Assembly: GCA_944381295.1 (NCBI GenBank)
Contig: CALWKP010000188.1
Coordinates: 1 to 5,991 of the forward strand
Direction: 5' to 3'
From: an uncultured Clostridia bacterium
Lineage (GTDB): Bacteria; Bacillota; Clostridia; Oscillospirales; Acutalibacteraceae
DNA: 5,991 nt
Below the pieces are notes generated by a model. That model saw nothing but the letters and a program-made list of their open reading frames with translations, was not told where the DNA came from and made no database searches. The first letter of the stretch is position 1, and each line of letters begins with the position of its first letter. This document shows, piece after piece, positions 1 through 3,297 of the stretch. Both the position numbers and the translations under genes were made by a program.

Positions 1-307
1 GAATTCCCAGTTCCCGTAATCCAAATGTGGAGGAAATGCACTGGTTTAATAAGTCTCCTGCTAGGATATAATCAAGATCTTCTGACTGATATCCCGATTT
101 TTTCAGCGCACAGGACGCCGCTTCATATTGCAATTGTGCTTCAGCCTTTTCCCAACTGCTTTGACCGAGGGTCGTGTCTTCGTGAAGTGCGTCAAAAAAG
201 GAGGCAATTGGTCCACCTGCCTCTTTCTTTCCGGCTACCGCCGCATAGCCTTCGATACAGATTTGCTCATCCATTTGTACAGTATATCGCCCGATGCGTC
301 TTGCCAT
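1..307 (-). CDS. spoVAD: Stage V sporulation protein AD, N-terminal part (runs off the left edge)
   Basis: SpoVAD is one of the SpoVA proteins that move dipicolinic acid (DPA) into the forespore during sporulation and out during germination. It has a thiolase-like fold and, in Bacillus, binds DPA. What is seen: an ATG at 307 preceded by AGGAGG (315-320) at 7-nt spacing, then 102 codons read without a stop to the window edge. The family pattern is clear: a G-x-x-x-x-x-GP segment near residues 26-33 followed by FD, a W-E-x-A-E-x-QL segment (residues 52-60), then EDLDYILAGDLLNQ (residues 76-89). These match my memory of B. subtilis SpoVAD, which is about 340 residues, so roughly two thirds of the gene lies outside. 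In typical spoVA operons spoVAC sits directly upstream; here a terminator and tadA sit there instead, so spoVAD appears to be the first gene of its transcript. Identification is confident; operon content downstream is not visible. Confidence 0.93.
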   Translation of the reverse strand, partial: MARRIGRYTVQMDEQICIEGYAAVAGKKEAGGPIASFFDALHEDTTLGQSSWEKAEAQLQYEAASCALKKSGYQSEDLDYILAGDLLNQCISSTFGLRELGI

Positions 308-332
308 ATTCCCGCCTCCTTTGATTCTTAAA

Positions 333-361
333 CAGTTTTTCCGAAAAGCAAGAATTTATTC
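333..361 (-). promoter_or_regulatory. Candidate forespore (sigma-F/sigma-G class) promoter for spoVAD
   Basis: On the minus strand, GAATA (357-361) is followed after 14 nt by GGAAAAACTG (333-342). The second element fits the sigma-F -10 pattern as I recall it (GGnnAnAHTR) at every position, and the first fits the degenerate forespore -35 (GHATR). A start near 326 would leave a leader of about 20 nt containing the AGGAGG RBS. spoVA genes are forespore-expressed in Bacillus, which agrees. The consensus is degenerate and the spacing is at the short end, so this is an inference. Confidence 0.45.
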
Positions 362-367
362 GGATAG

Positions 368-402
368 AAAAAACCGATATCCGCACAATGGCAAGATATC
401 GG
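368..402 (-). terminator. Intrinsic terminator after tadA
   Basis: On the minus strand an 8-bp stem, CCGATATC with GATATCGG (395-402 and 374-381), encloses a 13-nt loop and runs directly into TTTTTT (368-373). It starts 8 nt beyond the tadA stop codon, so it ends the CPBP-tadA transcript and insulates spoVAD from read-through. Confidence 0.85.
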
Positions 403-410
403 CTGGCATA

Positions 411-905
411 TCAATTTTGGCAGGAAGTTATTTTTCTCTTCTTTTCGCGCAATTCGCGGAAAAAATCTTTCAGTTGACGGGAACATTCTTCTTCTAAGAA
501 ACCTTTGACAACTTCCGGATGGTGATTGTAGGGAAAACTGAATAAATCTGTAACAGAACCGCAGGAACCAGCTTTTGGATCACTTGCTCCGTAAACAATA
601 CGCTGAATCCGTGCATTAATAATAGCACCAGCGCACATAGGACAGGGTTCCAGAGTTACATAGAGGGAACATTTCCAAAGACGCCAGCCATCAAGAACTC
701 GGCATGCACGATCAATCGCTTCAATCTCTGCATGGGCGAGAGCATTCTTTCCAAGTTCGCGGCGGTTTCTCCCAGTAGCAATGATTTGGTTGTCGCATAC
801 AATAACCGCACCAACAGGTACTTCACCTTCGGCAGCAGATTCTTCTGCCAACGTGAGAGCACGGCGCATAAAAATTTCGTCAGTAGGAATTAGGATTTCA
901 CTCAT
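411..905 (-). CDS. tadA: tRNA-specific adenosine-34 deaminase TadA
   Basis: TadA converts adenosine to inosine at the wobble position (A34) of tRNA-Arg(ACG), letting one tRNA read several arginine codons; it is a zinc enzyme of the cytidine/deoxycytidylate deaminase fold. The 164-residue product has the family's normal length. It shows HAE (His58, catalytic Glu60) and PCPMC (Cys88 and Cys91), which supply the three zinc ligands and the proton shuttle, followed by AGAIINARI and a YGASDPKAG segment typical of TadA. The frame stays open upstream to 1079, but that extension overlaps the CPBP gene and lacks family character. The ATG at 905 gives the standard N-terminus (DEIFMRRALTLAEESA). This ATG overlaps the CPBP stop as ATGA. 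No Shine-Dalgarno is visible upstream (the stretch is pyrimidine-rich), so translation probably depends on coupling to the CPBP gene. A terminator follows at 368-402. Confidence 0.95.
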   Translation of the reverse strand: MSEILIPTDEIFMRRALTLAEESAAEGEVPVGAVIVCDNQIIATGRNRRELGKNALAHAEIEAIDRACRVLDGWRLWKCSLYVTLEPCPMCAGAIINARIQRIVYGASDPKAGSCGSVTDLFSFPYNHHPEVVKGFLEEECSRQLKDFFRELREKKRKITSCQN

Positions 906-1909
906 AGCAAAAAGAAAGAGGTCAAAAGGCAAAATCCAATAAAAACTAACAGGGAAGGACTGGTGAAAAATGATCCCAAACGTGCAGAAAGGGGAAGAAC
1001 TGTTTTTAAGGGAGCGCTTTGAAAATACCAGCGATGCCGAACATAAAGAATGATCAAGAAAAGAAGAGCAAAAAAACAAAAACTTAGGAAAAACAGATTA
1101 CTGAACAACGCGTAGACTTCTTCCGAAGAATAAGCAAACAATAATTCTGAGACAACAGAAAAAGCATTATTGAAGAAATGAATGACAATAGGAATCCAAA
1201 GGCAGTTTGTACGAACCATAATATAACCAAGAATCAGTCCGCATAAAAAGGCAAAGGGAATCTGGATAAAATTAGCGTGCATCATGGCAAAAAGGAACGC
1301 AGAAGCAACCACAGCAAAACCATCACCATAACGGCGGAAAATACCTAAAATAAATCCGCGGAAAAGGAACTCCTCAAAAAGGGGAGGGAGAATAGCGAGA
1401 TTTATTATATAAAGTGCCGTAGAGAGACCAGAAGAAGGGAACGGCATGGAGGGCGCTTCACCGGAAAGGCCCAGTTTCTGGAGGAAAGTAGCAAAAATAT
1501 TGACAGGAATATTGGAAAGGAGACAGACACAAACACCGACAAAAATACTTCCGACAGCGACATCTGGTTTTACTTTACTGAAAGAGATAACTTCGTTTTG
1601 CGGCAATTTGGAAGCTGCTGCCATAATAAGAGCAGGTACCAGGAAACTCAGAATATAGGCACAGATATTGTACAGATAATAAAGTTCCGGGGACATAAAA
1701 TAAAATTCAAAAGATCCCCCATAAGGATACTGCACAACTTGTAGAAAGAGGTTGAAAAAGAGAGAAAATAAAGTCCCGCCGAAAAGTACGCACAGTAATG
1801 CTCCACCAGTTACATTGGCGCGGTGGCGAAGATCGTGCTTTTCATAGTAATACTGTGGCGGGGAAAGATGTTGATAAAAATTAGGATATCTGGAAGGTGG
1901 AAGATACAT
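902..1909 (-). CDS. CPBP-family intramembrane metalloprotease-like protein (CAAX protease/Abi family)
   Basis: This is a 335-residue integral membrane protein of the CPBP (CAAX-processing/bacteriocin self-immunity) family, related to Rce1 prenyl-protein endopeptidases. The bacterial members are mostly of unknown substrate. What is seen: hydrophobic segments around residues 34-60, 78-99, 118-142, 163-190, 195-215, 216-234, 236-262, 268-290 and 316-335; the core motif EEFLFRG (Glu179, Glu180, Arg184); FAMMH (His211); and HFFNN (His244, Asn248). All three conserved motifs are intact, so the active site is predicted to be functional. The N-terminal 30 residues are Tyr/Pro-rich and presumably cytoplasmic. 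The start is an ATG preceded by AAAGGAG at 7 nt. The stop overlaps the tadA start by 4 bases, making a two-gene operon. It lies downstream of the structured region 1976-2821 on the same strand. A role in protein maturation, immunity or envelope function cannot be told from this window. Confidence 0.9.
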   Translation of the reverse strand: MYLPPSRYPNFYQHLSPPQYYYEKHDLRHRANVTGGALLCVLFGGTLFSLFFNLFLQVVQYPYGGSFEFYFMSPELYYLYNICAYILSFLVPALIMAAASKLPQNEVISFSKVKPDVAVGSIFVGVCVCLLSNIPVNIFATFLQKLGLSGEAPSMPFPSSGLSTALYIINLAILPPLFEEFLFRGFILGIFRRYGDGFAVVASAFLFAMMHANFIQIPFAFLCGLILGYIMVRTNCLWIPIVIHFFNNAFSVVSELLFAYSSEEVYALFSNLFFLSFCFFALLFLIILYVRHRWYFQSAPLKTVLPLSARLGSFFTSPSLLVFIGFCLLTSFFLL

Positions 1910-1939
1910 AAAAGGACTCCTTTATGCCTGAAAGGCAAA

Positions 1940-1968
1940 GTGATAGAGGACAAACGATCAAATTTCAA
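1940..1968 (-). promoter_or_regulatory. Possible proximal sigma-A promoter of the CPBP-tadA operon
   Basis: On the minus strand, TTGAAA (1963-1968) is followed after 17 nt by TATCAC (1940-1945). The -35 has one mismatch to TTGACA, the -10 two mismatches to TATAAT, with ideal spacing. If used, it would give the CPBP gene a short leader of about 25 nt and make the structured block upstream an independent RNA rather than a leader. Weak on its own. Confidence 0.35.
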
Positions 1969-2003
1969 GTTGGGACCGCAGGTTGCGCACGGACCTGCGG
2001 GCA

Positions 2004-2067
2004 GCAGATCGCGCACGCGTTGTGACCTCCGCCTGGCTGGCAGAGGGAAACTTCCCTAGCGCCCGCG
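2004..2067 (-). repeat. Duplicated structured domain, copy 1
   Basis: The first 35 bases (2004-2038) match 2578-2612 at 31 positions; all four differences are transitions. After a diverged stretch of 20 nt, a second matching block, GCGCCCGCG (2059-2067), follows at almost the same distance as in copy 2. The diverged stretch here forms its own hairpin, AGGGAA (2044-2049) with TTCCCT (2052-2057). The ends can close as GCGGGC (1997-2002) with GCCCGC (2061-2066). Read on the minus strand, this is the promoter-distal copy. Confidence 0.8.
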
Positions 2068-2208
2068 TTTTGACCCGGGAGTGTGTAACTGCCCTCGGGC
2101 GACTGCGAGGTGCTTTTCTCAGTAACTCTCAGCGCCCGGCTTGCCCGCCGCAGGCGCGCCGGTTGCTCAGGTGATTTATTCCTGACTGCCTCGCCGGCGG
2201 GCAAAGGT

Positions 2209-2320
2209 CAAGGCTTTAGCCTTGCGCTCATGCCGCGCGGGCACATCCTTTTGAACGGCAAAAGGATGCAAAACCGCCGGGGAGATCCCCGGACCCCCGC
2301 AAGAGCTTTTCGCTGCGGGG
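2209..2320 (-). other. Run of four consecutive perfect hairpins
   Basis: Within 112 bases sit four stems in a row: CAAGGC/GCCTTG with a 4-nt loop (2209-2224), ATCCTTTTG/CAAAAGGAT with a 5-nt loop (2245-2267), CCGGGG/CCCCGG with a 4-nt loop (2277-2292), and CCCCGC/GCGGGG with an inner AGC/GCT pair of arms (2295-2320). Just to the left, a 9-bp stem (2142-2150 with 2195-2203) encloses TCAGG/CCTGA (2167-2171 and 2181-2185). None is followed by a T-tract on the minus strand, so they do not look like terminators. They form the middle part of the candidate RNA. Confidence 0.7.
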
Positions 2321-2347
2321 TTATATTGCACCCGTTGGTGCCGCTCA

Positions 2348-2417
2348 TTTTTTGACCCCCGTGCGGAACGGTGAAAGTCATCAGCTTTCCGCCAATATTG
2401 GCAGGGGGATCAAAAAA
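2348..2417 (-). other. Long stem with T6/A6 end enclosing internal hairpins
   Basis: TTTTTTGACCCCC (2348-2360) pairs with GGGGG-A-TCAAAAAA (2404-2417), a 13-bp stem with one bulged A. Inside, GCGGAA (2363-2368) can pair with TTCCGC (2387-2392), or GAAAG (2373-2377) with CTTTC (2385-2389); GCCAATATTGGC (2391-2402) is itself palindromic. The T/A runs are inside the stem rather than after it, which argues against a terminator on either strand. Confidence 0.65.
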
Positions 2418-2448
2418 ACAGTCGCTTTAGGGACGTTTTGCGGAATCC

Positions 2449-2469
2449 ATGCGCGCCTCCGGCGCGCAT
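2449..2469 (-). other. Perfect 9-bp G+C-rich hairpin
   Basis: ATGCGCGCC (2449-2457) and GGCGCGCAT (2461-2469) are exact complements with a 3-nt loop. It sits between the 2348-2417 stem and the AGGAAATC/GATTTCCT long-range pair (2491-2498 with 2558-2565). No T-tract is adjacent on either strand, so I treat it as a structural arm of the candidate RNA. Confidence 0.7.
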
Positions 2470-2577
2470 CCTGGGCGCAGAGCGCTGTGAAGGAAATCCC
2501 CCCGTCCTCGCCCGAGAGAAAGAACACGCTCCCGTGGCAAAGCGCGTGCGCCAAAGCGATTTCCTGCGGATAACTGG

Positions 2578-2642
2578 GCAGATCGCGCACGTGTCGTGGC
2601 CTCCGCCCGGCTCAATGATAGCATCAGGCCAAGGTGCCCGCG
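2578..2642 (-). repeat. Duplicated structured domain, copy 2
   Basis: This is the counterpart of 2004-2067: the 35-base block at 2578-2612, then 21 diverged bases, then GTGCCCGCG (2634-2642). The diverged stretch again contains a hairpin, but of different sequence: TGAT (2616-2619) with ATCA (2623-2626). The ends can close as GGGCA (2576-2580) with TGCCC (2635-2639). CCTGCGG also lies beyond the block in both copies (1994-2000 and 2563-2569). Keeping the shape while changing the sequence suggests selection on an RNA fold. Confidence 0.8.
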
Positions 2643-2700
2643 CTAAAATCTTTCTACGGTTATTGTGCTGCGCATCTGCGTGTCAGTGTTAAAACATTTA

Positions 2701-2770
2701 GACGCATCAGGCAAATCGCCAGATTTGCTCACCTTAGACAAAAAACGACAAATCGTTTTTTATATGCGTC
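2701..2770 (-). other. Three-way junction fold near the 5' end of the candidate RNA
   Basis: The closing stem GACGCAT (2701-2707) with ATGCGTC (2764-2770) encloses two perfect hairpins: GCAAATC/GATTTGC with a 4-nt loop (2711-2728) and AAAAAACGA/TCGTTTTTT with a 4-nt loop (2740-2761). Three nested perfect stems in 70 bases are unlikely by chance. Read on the minus strand, it begins about 50 nt after the predicted transcription start. Confidence 0.7.
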
Positions 2771-2780
2771 GCAATATTTT

Positions 2781-2821
2781 CTCAGCCGTCGGAAATCTTT
2801 GATTTCCGCTTAGGCCGTGAG
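2781..2821 (-). other. Terminal hairpin at the predicted transcription start
   Basis: CGGAAATC (2790-2797) pairs with GATTTCCG (2801-2808) around a 3-nt loop. The stem continues outside through GCC/GGC (2785-2787 with 2813-2815) and CTCA/TGAG (2781-2784 with 2818-2821) with small internal loops. The promoter -10 ends at 2825, so transcription would begin within or at the base of this hairpin, giving a structured 5' end. Confidence 0.6.
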
Positions 2822-2824
2822 GTT

Positions 2825-2854
2825 ATTATACCATATCCTTCCACTTGATTTCAA
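2825..2854 (-). promoter_or_regulatory. Sigma-A promoter with extended -10, directed into the structured region
   Basis: On the minus strand, TTGAAA (2849-2854) is followed after 18 nt by a perfect TATAAT (2825-2830), preceded by TG one base upstream (extended -10, TGGTATAAT). This is the best vegetative promoter in the window. No open frame with an RBS follows for about 900 nt until the CPBP gene, which is the main reason for proposing a transcribed structured RNA. Confidence 0.75.
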
Positions 2855-2996
2855 TCAGCCAGAATGTCGGTTGTGGAATATCTATTATTTTATGTAAATA
2901 CTATTCTTTCCCAAAGGATAATATGAAAATGATCTGTCATCTTTTTATTTGGATGCGCATATACTGGTAGAAGCCTTTTATGAGAGGAGAATGATT

Positions 2997-3131
2997 ATGG
3001 AGCCGGACCACGTGCAGTCCGAACAGATGACTGACCGTTTTTTTGAGCTGTACCGGCTCATTCTATCGGCTGGATGCGATTTGGATGATTTGATTTTCCA
3101 TGGCGAAGAATGGTGTACGAGTGAACGGTAG
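2997..3131 (+). CDS. Small acidic protein of unknown function (44 residues)
   Basis: I do not recognise this product. The frame is open from an ATG at 2949, but the best start is the ATG at 2997, which has AGGAG (2985-2989) at 7-nt spacing; the ATG at 2991 is too close. The product begins MEPDHVQSEQMTDRFFELYR and continues with a hydrophobic-amphipathic middle (LILSAGCDLDDLIFHG), ending EEWCTSER. It is acidic, has two cysteines, and shows no signal peptide or membrane span. It is divergent from the structured-RNA promoter and ends 6 nt before the cloverleaf repeat. No convincing sigma-A promoter is seen upstream. GATAAT (2927-2932) is a possible -10, and CATATACT (2958-2965) resembles the -10 of mother-cell sporulation promoters; both are weak. 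The RBS and plausible composition support a real gene, but a chance frame cannot be excluded. Confidence 0.55.
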   Translation: MEPDHVQSEQMTDRFFELYRLILSAGCDLDDLIFHGEEWCTSER

Positions 3132-3137
3132 CCGAAT

Positions 3138-3276
3138 CCAAGCCCCGGCCCCAAAGCCCCGCGCCACCGCTAAAAGCGGGGCGCGGGTTTGCTTTCTCAG
3201 AGGAGAAAGCAAATAGCCCCGGAAAAGGACGCTGAGAGCGTCCTTTTCCGGGGCAAGCTTTGGGGCCGGGGCTTGG
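3138..3276. repeat. Cloverleaf-shaped inverted repeat between convergent genes
   Basis: An outer stem of 20 perfect base pairs (3138-3157 with 3257-3276; CCAAGCCCCGGCCCCAAAGC and its complement) encloses three further arms placed almost end to end. Arm A (3158-3187) has 13 bp with one bulged A and an AAA loop. Arm B (3188-3213) has 11 perfect bp with a 4-nt loop. Arm C (3216-3254) has 18 perfect bp with a GAG loop. In total 124 of 139 bases pair; only 2 nt separate B from C, 2 nt separate C from the outer stem, and none lie elsewhere at the junction. It fills most of the gap between the small gene's stop (3131) and the purL stop (3298). No T-tract follows on either strand, so it is not a classical terminator. 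I see no flanking target duplication. It may be a palindromic (MITE- or REP-like) element or a 3'-end RNA structure serving both genes. Confidence 0.85.
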
Positions 3277-3297
3277 TACAACCATTCCAGCCTTCCA

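Larger units (their letters stand above)
1976..2821 (-). ncRNA. Candidate large structured RNA (or very long structured leader of the CPBP-tadA operon)
   Basis: This interval has no convincing protein gene: short open frames exist on both strands but lack ribosome binding sites, overlap one another and show no recognisable motifs. It is instead dense in perfect inverted repeats. Examples, as plus coordinates of paired arms: 1976-1983 with 1993-2000 (8 bp); 2142-2150 with 2195-2203 (9 bp); 2209-2214 with 2219-2224; 2245-2253 with 2259-2267; 2277-2282 with 2287-2292; 2295-2300 with 2315-2320; 2348-2360 with 2404-2417 (one bulge); 2449-2457 with 2461-2469; 2491-2498 with 2558-2565; a three-way junction at 2701-2770; and a terminal hairpin at 2781-2821. 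A good sigma-A promoter (2825-2854) fires leftwards with a predicted start at about 2818, at the base of that terminal hairpin, which assigns the minus strand. No clear intrinsic terminator is seen before the CPBP gene, so the 3' end is unknown. It is not tmRNA, RNase P RNA, SRP RNA or rRNA by signature sequences. Alternatives: an ornate large RNA class, or a cluster of palindromic intergenic repeats. Confidence 0.5.

Noticed and set aside
1..6. Window begins exactly at an EcoRI site (GAATTC)
   Set aside because: It falls in frame within spoVAD and fits the family sequence; it could be a clone end or coincidence and has no biological meaning on its own.
25..331. Plus-strand frames of 99 and 67 codons at the left end
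   Set aside because: They are antisense to spoVAD, which has a strong RBS and clear family sequence.
906..1079. 58-codon upstream extension of tadA
   Set aside because: It overlaps the CPBP gene in another frame, and the ATG at 905 gives the standard TadA N-terminus.
2378..2384. CTGATGA on the minus strand, as in the hammerhead ribozyme core
   Set aside because: The required stem II, the GAAA segment and the third stem with a cleavage triplet are not in place; here the heptamer is simply the loop of a GAAAG/CTTTC hairpin.
2004..2612. CRISPR array
   Set aside because: Only two copies of the 35-base block exist, about 540 bases apart, with no regular spacing.
1965..2692. Several 60-85 codon open frames on both strands in the G+C-rich region
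   Set aside because: They overlap each other in several frames, lack ribosome binding sites and family motifs, and two of the minus-strand frames start with the same GTG inside the duplicated block. G+C-rich structured DNA yields such frames by chance.
1976..2821. tmRNA, RNase P RNA, SRP RNA, 6S RNA, group II intron or rRNA fragment
   Set aside because: I looked for the hallmark sequences of these (for example the RNase P GAGGAAAGTCC core and intron domain V) on both strands and did not find them; 6S would be a single long ~190-nt hairpin.
3138..3276. Classical rho-independent terminator for purL or the small gene
   Set aside because: No T-tract follows any arm on either strand, and the three-arm architecture is far larger than a terminator.
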